A DNA stretch of 47,288 nucleotides from CAZVYJ01 sp964631565 (GTDB lineage: Bacteria > Planctomycetota > Phycisphaerae > SM23-33). Numbering within the stretch: position 1 is the first letter of the stretch; each line of letters opens with the position of its first letter. The notes under the pieces are model-generated. The model made no database searches. It was not told the DNA's origin and was given only the letters and a program-made list of their open reading frames with translations. Below, piece after piece: positions 26,635-33,934 of this stretch. The stretch lies in the NCBI GenBank assembly GCA_964631565.1, contig CAZVYJ010000023.1, positions 1 to 47,288 of the forward strand, in the 5' to 3' direction. The translations under genes and the position numbers were made by a program.

Positions 26635-26907
26635 TTATCTGTTTCCGCTGGCCACGTCCCTGCCGGGCTGGCGGGAATAAGGATCATCGGTGAGTTCAAG
26701 CGGCAGCTGCTTCGCCAGATTGCGGATTCTTTCCGTCTCTATGAGCTTGCCAAGCTGCACCTGCTGCTCCCAGAGCCTCTTCCTCAGTTCGTCCTGACGT
26801 ATTCGCTGAGCCTGAAGCTCGTGACGGCAGGCGAACTCCTCGCCACGCAGGTGCACCATGGCCACTGCAATCGCAGCCACCACTATTATCACAAACACAA
26901 AACGCAT
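26635..26907 (-). CDS. Small bitopic membrane protein, FtsL-like
   Basis: 90 residues: a single N-terminal membrane helix (about 3-19) and a helical, coiled-coil-prone periplasmic part (ELQAQRIRQDELRKRLWEQQ, about 31-70). Sequence similarity in FtsL is always weak, but size, topology and place between rsmH and ftsI are those of ftsL, a divisome scaffold that binds FtsQ and FtsB and helps activate FtsWI. It starts four bases after the LysM gene stop, so the two are coupled. Confidence 0.75.
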   Translation of the reverse strand: MRFVFVIIVVAAIAVAMVHLRGEEFACRHELQAQRIRQDELRKRLWEQQVQLGKLIETERIRNLAKQLPLELTDDPYSRQPGRDVASGNR

Positions 26908-26911
26908 TTTA

Positions 26912-27733
26912 TCAACCCGGTATCCGCAGCTTCATACCGACCCTGAGGTCATTGGGATTTTCCAGCACGTCGCGGTTCGCTTCGAACAGTTTCTGGACGG
27001 CCTGTCTGCTGTCATCCTTCAGTTCGGCACGAGCGATCTTGGTCAGGTTGTCGTTCTGACGAACGACGTAAGTTCGGATTTCCTGCCTCTGGCCGGCCCG
27101 ACCGAAAGTCTGCTCGGCCTGCTCCAGCGTCAGTTCCTGATATCTTCTCGCCGGCGCTTCCGGGCGCGCTTGCGCAACTGCCGGCGCCTCGGACTGAGCG
27201 GGCAGCGGAGGAATTACGAGCGTCTGTCCCACATAGACAACGGATTCATTGCTGAGGACTTCGCGATTGGCCTCGAAGATGCGCTTGTAATACTTTTCGT
27301 TTTCGCGGCCGTAAACTTTACGCGCAATCTTCCTGAGCGTGTCGCCATCCGCGACAACGTAAGGCTGACCCGCTGCTGCCGCAGCAGCAGGCGCCGCTGC
27401 CTCCATCGCCACCACGGGCGATGTTTCTTCACGAACCAGCTCGCTCTCGTAGAAGCCTTCGCCGGAGGGCGCTTCCTGCAGGGAAGTCTCTATCGTCTCG
27501 TGCGGCGGGTCAACCGCGGCAAGCGACGGCGAACTGCCGCGCCTTTCTTCCGTGAAATGGTGCTCCGGCGCTTCGCCCGCGACTTCCCGCATGGCCACCT
27601 GCTTCGGACCACCGGCGGTTTTCAGGTCGTCCGACGATTTCTTCGACGGTTCCGACAGTTCGCCCAGCACAAGCCCGAAGGCGATAATGAACATAAGCCC
27701 GACAAGAAGCCCGATTCGTGTTTCCGTTGTCAT
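26912..27733 (-). CDS. Membrane-anchored protein with two LysM domains, inside the dcw cluster
   Basis: 273 residues: an N-terminal membrane helix (about 6-24), a disordered acidic middle (about 27-125), then LysM repeats at about 125-175 (YVVADGDTLRKIARKVYG) and 220-272 (YVVRQNDNLTKIARAELK). LysM binds the GlcNAc part of peptidoglycan. It sits between rsmH and ftsL-like, which is not the order in model bacteria, and is a good candidate for a wall-binding accessory division protein. The role is inferred from place and domain only. Confidence 0.85.
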   Translation of the reverse strand: MTTETRIGLLVGLMFIIAFGLVLGELSEPSKKSSDDLKTAGGPKQVAMREVAGEAPEHHFTEERRGSSPSLAAVDPPHETIETSLQEAPSGEGFYESELVREETSPVVAMEAAAPAAAAAAGQPYVVADGDTLRKIARKVYGRENEKYYKRIFEANREVLSNESVVYVGQTLVIPPLPAQSEAPAVAQARPEAPARRYQELTLEQAEQTFGRAGQRQEIRTYVVRQNDNLTKIARAELKDDSRQAVQKLFEANRDVLENPNDLRVGMKLRIPG

Positions 27734-27785
27734 TGTGCCCTACCTCCATCCATGAGGTTTTCGTATTTTCCGTATTGTAGTTTTA

Positions 27786-28691
27786 TCAGCTGACTTTCTC
27801 TATCACGCGGAGCTTCGCAGACCTGCTCCTCGGATTAAGGGCGACCTCTTCCTGCGAGGCCGTCACCGGTTTTCTCGTTACAAATTTTGCTTTTCCGGTC
27901 CCGACAAAGTCAGCGAAGGCGCGTTTCACACGCCTGTCCTCAAGCGAGTGAAAGCTGATAATTCCCGCCCTGCCTCCGGGCGACAGCACGTCCGGCAGCA
28001 CGGCGAGCAGTTGTTCAAGGTTTTCAAACTCGCGATTAACCGCGATTCTCAGCGCCTGAAACGTTCGTGTCGCCGGATGAACGCCTCTGCGCGTTTTTCC
28101 GACGACGGCAGGCAGGCAGCGAGTGACAATATCCGACAACTGCTTCGTGGTTTCGATTCGTTCCGTCCTGCGGGCAAGAACTATTGCACGCGCAATTCGC
28201 CGGCTGTATCGCTCCTCACCATAATTATAAATAATGTCCGCCAGCTCTGCTTCACTGAAGTTGGATATTATATCTGCTGCTGTGCAATCCTGCGATATAT
28301 CAAGTCTCATATCCAGCGGCCCGTCCGCCTGAAAGCTCAGGCCCCTCAGGGGGTCGTCAAGCTGGCTGGAGGATATGCCCAGGTCAGCCAGCAGCAGGTT
28401 TACCGTTTGATGGCCTGTTTCAGCCAGCACTTCGCGAACCTGTGAAAAATTGGCGTGAAACAGCCTTACGCAGGGGGCAAACGCGGAAAGCCGCTCTTTG
28501 GCGGCTCGAAGGTTTGATTCGTCGAGGTCGATTCCGATTAATGTGGCGTTTCCCCCGGCGGCCTGAAGCAGCGATTCACTGTGCCCGCCCAGCCCGACCG
28601 TGCAGTCCAGAATGATATCGCCGCTTGACGGCGAAAGCAGTTTTACTACCTCGTCACGCAATACCGGCACATGTGCCGCCGGACGGTCCAT
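27786..28691 (-). CDS. rsmH: 16S rRNA (cytosine-1402-N4) methyltransferase RsmH (MraW)
   Basis: SAM-dependent enzyme that methylates C1402 in the ribosomal decoding centre. 301 residues, with HVPVLRDEVVKLL, the SAM site DCTVGLGGHSESLL, LLADLGISSSQLDD, GLSFQADGPLDMRLD, and the C-terminal SFHSLEDRRVKRAF. It is almost always second in the dcw cluster. Here a 78-codon gene stands between it and mraZ. Confidence 0.95.
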   Translation of the reverse strand: MDRPAAHVPVLRDEVVKLLSPSSGDIILDCTVGLGGHSESLLQAAGGNATLIGIDLDESNLRAAKERLSAFAPCVRLFHANFSQVREVLAETGHQTVNLLLADLGISSSQLDDPLRGLSFQADGPLDMRLDISQDCTAADIISNFSEAELADIIYNYGEERYSRRIARAIVLARRTERIETTKQLSDIVTRCLPAVVGKTRRGVHPATRTFQALRIAVNREFENLEQLLAVLPDVLSPGGRAGIISFHSLEDRRVKRAFADFVGTGKAKFVTRKPVTASQEEVALNPRSRSAKLRVIEKVS

Positions 28692-28708
28692 AGCAAGGCG
28701 CCGCCTTT

Positions 28709-28945
28709 CTATGCCATCGTTGCGTACAGCGCCGACTGGGCGTATTCGGAGAGATCAACCCGGCCATACTCACCGCCAAAAGCCCGAACCCTTGCCAACC
28801 TTTCAGCCAGTTTCAGCAGGCGCTGCCGATGGCTATTATCCAGGTCCGACGGTTTCTCCAGTTGGCATCGAAGTTCAGCGAAATCCGCACGGGCGCTTCC
28901 CTGTCGCCCCTGCCGCTCGCTACAGGCTTGCTTGGAGATGAGCAT
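28709..28945 (-). CDS. Small unknown protein between mraZ and rsmH
   Basis: 78 residues, charged, mostly helical (HRQRLLKLAERLARVRAF), no membrane helix and no domain I know. Support: an AAAGGA ribosome binding site 9 bases before the ATG, and an operon-like place 17 bases upstream of rsmH. It could be a planctomycete-specific part of the cluster. Confidence 0.6.
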   Translation of the reverse strand: MLISKQACSERQGRQGSARADFAELRCQLEKPSDLDNSHRQRLLKLAERLARVRAFGGEYGRVDLSEYAQSALYATMA

Positions 28946-29042
28946 GTCGCGATTCCTTTCGTACCGGGCCGATATCTCTTACTTACCGGTGGAGTAACGT
29001 CTGATCCGTCAGACAACGTACCACCGGCGCCGAATCCGTTCG

Positions 29043-29513
29043 CTATTCAGTGCGACCGCCTGATACGTTCATGCGGTCGGAAGCTTCGTAAAGCACCTCT
29101 CCATACTGCGGGAGGCTTTCTTCCACGTGACGTTCCCATTCCTCACGCGGCCATATCTCTATGTGATCGAATACGCCGACCAGCGTCACCTCGTCGGTAA
29201 TCACTGCTCGCTGCATCGACTTCTCCGGAAGAACTATTCTGCCCTGGCTGTCGCACTTGAGAACCCTCGCCATCGCAAAAAGCAGATCGATGCGGCGAGT
29301 CTGGCGGTCCGGCAGCGGAGAACGCTTCATCGTCGCCGCAAGACGACGATAGTAGAGATCCGGGTACAGCCACAGATGACGGTCAGGACCGAGAACGAGA
29401 ATGAAATTGCTTCCGTCCTCGTCGGGCGACACCTGCTCACGCAAGGCCGAACTGATCGCAAGCCTTCGCTTGGCGTCTATCGTCTGCTCGAACTCGCCTA
29501 TCAGAAGCGCCAC
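29043..29513 (-). CDS. mraZ: Transcriptional regulator MraZ
   Basis: First gene of the dcw cluster. 156 residues with the two tandem SpoVT/AbrB-like repeats: GEFEQTIDAKRRLAI at the N-terminus and LKCDSQGRIVLPEKSMQRA at about 88-106. MraZ forms rings that bind direct repeats before its own gene and usually represses the cluster. Start is GTG 29513, with GGAAAGG 9 bases upstream. Matching repeats overlap the promoter (29538-29572). Confidence 0.93.
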   Translation of the reverse strand: MALLIGEFEQTIDAKRRLAISSALREQVSPDEDGSNFILVLGPDRHLWLYPDLYYRRLAATMKRSPLPDRQTRRIDLLFAMARVLKCDSQGRIVLPEKSMQRAVITDEVTLVGVFDHIEIWPREEWERHVEESLPQYGEVLYEASDRMNVSGGRTE

Positions 29514-29537
29514 TGTCAGGACCTTTCCACCATCTAA

Positions 29538-29572
29538 TGGGAATTATAGGGAAATATAACCACTAACAGGGA
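29538..29572 (-). promoter_or_regulatory. mraZ promoter overlapped by phased GGGA repeats (MraZ operator)
   Basis: The minus strand has TATAAT (29543-29548); a transcript would start near 29536, only about 23 bases before the GTG. On the plus strand TGGGA (29538-29542), AGGGA (29548-29552) and AGGGA (29568-29572) are spaced exactly 10 and 20 bp. MraZ of E. coli is known to bind TGGGN repeats with 10-bp phasing. Here the repeats lie on the strand opposite to mraZ. The -35 box is poor, so an activator or another sigma factor is possible. Confidence 0.65.
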
Positions 29573-30011
29573 TATCGGCAAGAAAAAAACTTAATGAAAA
29601 TACTTTTTGAGTGCCCTAACCCCATGAAATAAGCTGACTTCCACAATTTATGGGGGTCGAGGAGAGTTTTTCTCACCATATTTAGTGTAATATCCGCCCG
29701 GAAATTTCCTTCTGTTTATCGGGACCAAATTGCCAAAAAGCGGTTTTGAGCGGGGCATGGCTATCCCACACCCATAAAGGCCCGTACTTCGACATATCGG
29801 TCAGGTGACTTGATTTGCATTAGGCAGAAACGCCCCGGCGGAAAAGTTTTGATTTTTTCGTCTCGGAACTTCCGAACAACCTCATGCAACACTGAGACAC
29901 AGAGATACAGAGAAAAATTCAAAAGCTGAATATATTATTTTTATGTCCCCTCTGTCTCTCAGTGCTTCTGTGTCGGATGTTGTTTTTTAAGATGTCCCCC
30001 CGCCGACAAAC
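29573..30011. other. Intergenic stretch upstream of mraZ with two inverted repeats
   Basis: No coding frame. CCCCATGAAAT (29622-29632) faces ATTTATGGGG (29647-29656), an imperfect palindrome about 80-110 bases upstream of the mraZ promoter. A second copy of the CACAGAG-type inverted repeat lies at 29887-29977. Nothing else recognised. Confidence 0.5.
29887..29977. repeat. Second CACAGAG-type imperfect inverted repeat
   Basis: Left arm begins CAACACTGAGACACAGAG; the right arm, read on the other strand, begins CAACATCCGACACAGAAG. The arms flank an AT-rich loop. Composition and layout resemble the element at 20721-20814, so both ends of the murD-less dcw cluster region carry this repeat type. 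Confidence 0.55.
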
Positions 30012-31136
30012 TCATCCGCAGATCAGTTCCGCGGCGATTTCGGCATAGAGCTTTTCGTGTGCGGCAATATTCGCGGCGATGTCGTACTGCTGCACGACCC
30101 TGGCCTTGCCGGCCCGGCCGAATTTTTTCCGCAGCGGCTCATCGGCGAGCAGATTTTCAATCGCGTCGGCCAGCACCGCGCCGTTGTCCGGCTCGACGAG
30201 CAGGCCGGTCTCGCCGTGAACAACGACCTCCCTCAGGCCTGCGACACGCGTGGCGATAACCGGCAGTTCAGCCGCCATCGCCTCAGCCGCCGCCAGGCCG
30301 AAACCTTCCCACCGGCTCGGCATGACAAACAGGTCCACTGCACTCAGCAGCGAGCGGACGTCGCCGACGAATCCAAGCATCCTGCACTGCTTTCCGCCTT
30401 CCCCGTGCTTGACGAAGTTGGAAACTATCTTTCGTTGCGGGCCGTCGCCCGCGATAACCAGGTTAATCGGCGCTCCGCGTGCGGCGAGGTGGCTTGCGGC
30501 GGCTATCAGCGTATCAACGCCCTTCTGGTAATCCAGCCGGCCGACAAACGCCGCGCACGGCTGGTCGTCGGCGAGGCCCCACTCCTGCCGCAGCTTTTTG
30601 CGGGCGGCTGCGTCATGTGCGAACGCCGCAGCCTCTATGCCGTTGGGTATCACACCGTATCGCCACAACGGCAGGCCGGTTTTGCGCGAGTGAAACTCAC
30701 GCACCGACTCCGAGACGCACACAAGGCGGTCGCATGTGTTCGCCATTATCCTCGCATAAGCAAACTGCCACGGGCGGAATCTCGCCTCTGCAACATGTAT
30801 CGTGTGCACGATGTGCGGCACGTCGGCCAGGTACGCAGCCGGCCGGCCCACCAGGTCGGCGTGAAAAAGGTGCGTGTGCAGCAGGTCTATCTGCTCCTGC
30901 CGCAGCAGGCGTGCGAGCTTGCGGAATTTCAACATGTCGAATCTGCCGTGAACGCCGAGAACGGTGACCTTGATGCCGGCCCGCTCGAGCCAGTCGCCCA
31001 CCTCGCCGTCTCGCAGTGCAACCACCTGAACGTCGAAGCGGTCCCTGTCCAGCCGGCGCGACAGTTCATAGACGCACCGCTCGGCGCCGGCGGGTCCGAG
31101 TTCCGTTATGAGTTGACATACACGCAGTCGGCGCAT
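30012..31136 (-). CDS. Glycosyltransferase family 4 protein
   Basis: 374 residues, GT-B fold. N-terminal acceptor domain starts LRVCQLITELGPAGAERCVYEL; the donor domain has FVGRLDYQKGVDTLI, IAGDGPQR, and the family 4 acidic motif SRWEGFGLAAAEAMA, which contacts the nucleotide sugar. It would transfer a sugar from a nucleotide donor to a glycan or lipid, at the cytoplasmic side of the membrane. Donor and acceptor cannot be told. AGGACT precedes the ATG. It is divergent from deoC and no other glycan gene is adjacent. Confidence 0.88.
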   Translation of the reverse strand: MRRLRVCQLITELGPAGAERCVYELSRRLDRDRFDVQVVALRDGEVGDWLERAGIKVTVLGVHGRFDMLKFRKLARLLRQEQIDLLHTHLFHADLVGRPAAYLADVPHIVHTIHVAEARFRPWQFAYARIMANTCDRLVCVSESVREFHSRKTGLPLWRYGVIPNGIEAAAFAHDAAARKKLRQEWGLADDQPCAAFVGRLDYQKGVDTLIAAASHLAARGAPINLVIAGDGPQRKIVSNFVKHGEGGKQCRMLGFVGDVRSLLSAVDLFVMPSRWEGFGLAAAEAMAAELPVIATRVAGLREVVVHGETGLLVEPDNGAVLADAIENLLADEPLRKKFGRAGKARVVQQYDIAANIAAHEKLYAEIAAELICG

Positions 31137-31258
31137 AATAGTCCTGTTAATAAGCTGCGATCGAAAGCCGCACGCAGTTTATCGCATGAAACTCAAAGTC
31201 GCACAATATTGCAACAATGAAGGCGCACTGCAAGCACCTCTGTGGAGAGCATCGGCAA

Positions 31259-31930
31259 ATGACGGCACAAAATATTACACGAGATGAACTTGCCGCGACC
31301 ATAGACCACGCCGTTCTCAAGCCGACGGCGACGCTGCAGGACGTCCGCGATGCCTGCGGGCTGGCCGCAGAATATCCGCTGGCGAGCATGTGCGTCCGGC
31401 CGTGCGATGTGGCCGCGGCTGCAAAACTGCTTGCCGGCACGCGAACCGTCGCATCGACCGTCATCGGCTTTCCGCACGGGACGACCAGTACAGCCGCCAA
31501 GGTCGCCGAGGCAGCTCGCGCAGTCTCCGACGGCGCGGAAGAACTCGACATGGTGCTGAACATCGGCCGACTTATCGAGGGCGATATGAAGTTCGTGCGG
31601 GACGACATCGCCGCGGTCGTGTCGGCTGCCGGCGGAAAATGCGTCAAGGTGATAATGGAATGCTGCTGCCTGACGCGCAAGCAGATGGCCTCAGCCTGCG
31701 ATGCGATAATCTCAGCCGGCGCGAACTTCGCCAAAACATCCACCGGCTTCGGCGCCGGCGGCGCGACTGTCGAAGACGTGGCGTTTCTCCGCAAAAATCT
31801 TCCGGCGCACATCGGCGTGAAGGCGTCCGGCGGAATCGCGACGCTCGCCGACGCGATGGCTATGCTTCACGCCGGAGCAACGCGACTCGGCACGAGCAAA
31901 ACGCAAAGCATCATGGAAGAAATCGGCTAG
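31259..31930 (+). CDS. deoC: Deoxyribose-phosphate aldolase
   Basis: Class I aldolase splitting 2-deoxyribose 5-phosphate into glyceraldehyde 3-phosphate and acetaldehyde, the last step of deoxynucleoside breakdown. 223 residues from ATG 31259, with GGAGAG upstream; an ATG at 31217 would add 14 unneeded residues. Catalytic Asp97 in ELDMVLNIG, Schiff-base Lys159 in FAKTSTGFG, and Lys188 in GVKASGGI are present. No other deoxynucleoside gene is next to it. Its end overlaps a minus-strand ABC transporter scrap by 20 bases. Confidence 0.93.
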   Translation: MTAQNITRDELAATIDHAVLKPTATLQDVRDACGLAAEYPLASMCVRPCDVAAAAKLLAGTRTVASTVIGFPHGTTSTAAKVAEAARAVSDGAEELDMVLNIGRLIEGDMKFVRDDIAAVVSAAGGKCVKVIMECCCLTRKQMASACDAIISAGANFAKTSTGFGAGGATVEDVAFLRKNLPAHIGVKASGGIATLADAMAMLHAGATRLGTSKTQSIMEEIG

Positions 31931-32117
31931 CCACCCCCTCGCTTGTCCTTTCTTCCGCAAACTGGTTTGTGTAAAGCTCGTAATACCGCCCTCGGATGCT
32001 GACGAGTTCCCTGTGGTTACCCTTCTCAACTACTCGTCCGCCGTCGATTACAAGTGTCAGGTCGGCAGAGTGAATCGTGGACAGCCGGTGAGCTATGATG
32101 AAGCTGATCCGGCTCAT
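31911..32117 (-). pseudogene. 3' remnant of an ABC exporter ATPase gene
   Basis: The last 68 codons read SFIIAHRLSTIHSADLTLVI, then DGGRVVEKGNHRELV and RGRYYELYTNQF, which is the end of a fused membrane-ATPase ABC exporter including the H-loop histidine. The Walker A, signature and Walker B parts and the whole membrane domain (over 500 codons) are gone. Upstream the frame runs into hairpin-rich repeat DNA. It cannot be a working transporter. Confidence 0.8.
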
Positions 32118-32388
32118 CGAAGGACTCCTGTCGTATTGCTGCCGGGCAGGATTGCTTCTCGCCCTGCAGGCTCGAAGGGGCGTCGCCGCATCCTTCGACA
32201 AGGCTTTGGAGGCCAAGTCGCTCCGCGGGAACTGCGACCTGGGCATCCTCACTGCGAGGAGTTGAAACAGGATTGCACTTGCCCTCGGCTTAACCGCTGC
32301 GCGGTCGCCTCAGGCTGCGTGGAACCCTGTCGCATTGCCGCAACACGGCAATGGGCCTTGCACACTTGCACAGCAAGGCCATCCCGAT
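32118..32388. repeat. Hairpin-rich intergenic repeat block beside the ABC remnant
   Basis: GC-rich DNA without a supported gene, containing successive perfect stems: ACCGC/GCGGT (32293-32305), CATTGCCG/CGGCAATG (32333-32353) and GGCCTTGC/GCAAGGCC (32354-32380). It replaces the 5' part of the ABC transporter gene, so it may mark a recombination or deletion point. Confidence 0.5.
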
Positions 32389-32420
32389 AAAAAAAGCCAT
32401 CCGTAATGGACGGCTTTTTT
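32389..32420 (-). terminator. Terminator of tRNA-Pro
   Basis: An A6GCC-A-TCC / GGA-C-GGCT6 stem around GTAAT. Read on the minus strand it lies just after the tRNA and ends in TTTTTT. Its symmetry would let it work in both directions. Confidence 0.75.
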
Positions 32421-32423
32421 CAA

Positions 32424-32498
32424 TCGGGGCGAGAGGATTTGAACCTCCGGCCTCCTGCTCCCAAAGCAGGCGCTCTAGCCAAGCTGAGCTACGCCCCG
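32424..32498 (-). tRNA. tRNA-Pro (anticodon TGG)
   Basis: A complete cloverleaf on the minus strand: acceptor CGGGGCG/CGCCCCG, D-arm GCTC...GAGC, anticodon stem CCTGC/GCAGG with loop TTTGGGA (anticodon TGG, reading CCA and related proline codons), T-arm GGAGG-TTCAAAT-CCTCT, discriminator A. CCA is not encoded. Confidence 0.95.
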
Positions 32499-32528
32499 TG
32501 CACAATATTCTATTTTAACCCGCGGCCT

Positions 32529-32587
32529 TCCCTAAGGGACGCTCTAGCCAAGCTGCCCATACGGGTCCCTCAGGGAAGCTACGCCCC
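32529..32587. repeat. Broken partial copy of the tRNA-Pro 5' half with a 21-bp insertion
   Basis: Bases 32540-32555 and 32577-32587 repeat the tRNA-Pro segment at 32471-32497 exactly, but are split by a 21-bp insert (32556-32576). An 11-bp palindrome TCCCTAAGGGA (32529-32539) and its near copy TCCCTCAGGGA (32566-32576) stand before the copy and at the end of the insert. This cannot fold as a tRNA. Confidence 0.75.
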
Positions 32588-32597
32588 AGAGAATCGC

Positions 32598-32618
32598 GAG
32601 TTGCGAGTTGCGAGTTGC
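32598..32618. repeat. Three tandem GAGTTGC units
   Basis: Three exact 7-base units followed by a partial one. A short tandem repeat between the tRNA and sppA with no visible function; far too short for a CRISPR. Confidence 0.8.
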
Positions 32619-32836
32619 GAATTATCTATTCTGTTTTACGAAACGGCCGAAACCGGCAGCCGGTAAAGACCGGCGGATTGTCACAAGATATCATCATATC
32701 GTCAAGGCCCATGTAAAATCGCCATGTCCGACGGCAATTTTATCGCGTAAAAAACACAAGACCCGGCGAGAAACGGAAGGTACACTTACGCAGGCGGCCG
32801 AATCCCGGCCGCAACAGGGTGACAAGGAGACTCACT

Positions 32837-33925
32837 ATGACAGATCAGGCCCCGCAGCAAACATTACCGCCGCCGCAGCCGCCTGCAGCACCGCCGTGCA
32901 CGCCGCCGATGGTAATGTATCCGAAAAAATCCAGCCTGCTCGGCAAGTTCATGCAGACGATATTCATCATGACGTTCCTCGGGTCGCTGGCGCTGAACAT
33001 CGTCATGATATGCGTGGTGTACGCCATGTACAGGGACACGACGTTTGAATCATCCGTCATCGACGACGGCAAGGCAGACGAGGAAGTGGCGGTCTACACG
33101 ATCCAGGGCACGATAGATTCGCAGCAGGCCGCCCTGTTCGACAAGTTTTATCGCAAGGTTCGCGACGAGAAAAACATCAAGGCGGTGGTCATTCGCGTCG
33201 AATCGCCGGGCGGCGGGGTTTCAGCCAGCGACTGCATAATGGCGAAGGTGAAGGCCATCCGCGAGAAGCTCGGCAGGCCGGTCGTGATTTCCATGGGGTC
33301 GGTGGCGGCCAGCGGCGGATATTACGTCTCCGTGCCGGCCAACGCCATTTACGCCGAGCCGAACACCATGACAGGCAGCATCGGCGTGCTTGCGGTCTGG
33401 CCGATACTCAAGGACTTCCTGGACCAGCACGGCGTGGACGTCCGCATCGTCCGGTCAACGCAGGCGAAGCTCTGGAAGGCCCGAAGCTTCAACCCGTTCG
33501 AAAAGCCCGACAAGTATGTCAGCGAGGACATAATCGACGGCCTGACGCGCATGCACGAGATGTTCGAGCAGGTGGTCAAGGACGGCCGCGGCGAAAAATT
33601 GAAAATCACCACAACCGACGTCACCATGACCGACGAAAACGGCCAGTCTGTGACGGTCCAGGACACCGCACCGTTCAACGGCAGGGTTTACATCGCCGAA
33701 GACGCCATACAGCTCGGCCTGGTCGATAAAATCGGCTACATGGATGACGCCGTCGAGGCCGCCGCCTCGCTGGCTGGACTATCCAGGCCGAAAGTTGTTC
33801 AGTATACTCGTCGCATTCCGCTCAGCGAGCAGGTAGGTCTGGCAGGCGCCAGGCCGATTATCGACAAGGAGCTCGTCGAAGACCTCATGACGCCGCAAAT
33901 CATGATGATATGGAAGGCGGAGTAA
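32837..33925 (+). CDS. sppA: Signal peptide peptidase SppA (S49 family serine protease)
   Basis: 363 residues from ATG 32837 (AAGGAGA 8 bases upstream). A proline-rich cytoplasmic start and one membrane helix (about 34-62) precede a single S49 domain. The nucleophile is Ser159 in AASGGYY and the likely general base is Lys214 in LWKARSFNPF, 55 residues later, as in short single-domain SppA enzymes. The VIRVESPGGGVSAS oxyanion segment is also seen. It degrades cleaved signal peptides in the membrane. The DUF4159 gene begins 10 bases later, so the two look co-transcribed. Confidence 0.92.
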   Translation: MTDQAPQQTLPPPQPPAAPPCTPPMVMYPKKSSLLGKFMQTIFIMTFLGSLALNIVMICVVYAMYRDTTFESSVIDDGKADEEVAVYTIQGTIDSQQAALFDKFYRKVRDEKNIKAVVIRVESPGGGVSASDCIMAKVKAIREKLGRPVVISMGSVAASGGYYVSVPANAIYAEPNTMTGSIGVLAVWPILKDFLDQHGVDVRIVRSTQAKLWKARSFNPFEKPDKYVSEDIIDGLTRMHEMFEQVVKDGRGEKLKITTTDVTMTDENGQSVTVQDTAPFNGRVYIAEDAIQLGLVDKIGYMDDAVEAAASLAGLSRPKVVQYTRRIPLSEQVGLAGARPIIDKELVEDLMTPQIMMIWKAE

Positions 33926-33934
33926 ACTTCTAAC

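Noticed and set aside
30057..31220. A 387-codon plus-strand frame
   Set aside because: Antisense shadow of the family 4 glycosyltransferase gene; no domain.
31911..32252. A 113-codon intact gene
   Set aside because: Only the last 68 codons are ABC-transporter-like; the upstream 45 codons read through repeat DNA.
32598..32618. Tandem GAGTTGC units as a CRISPR-like array
   Set aside because: Units are 7 bases with no spacers, and no cas gene is in the window.
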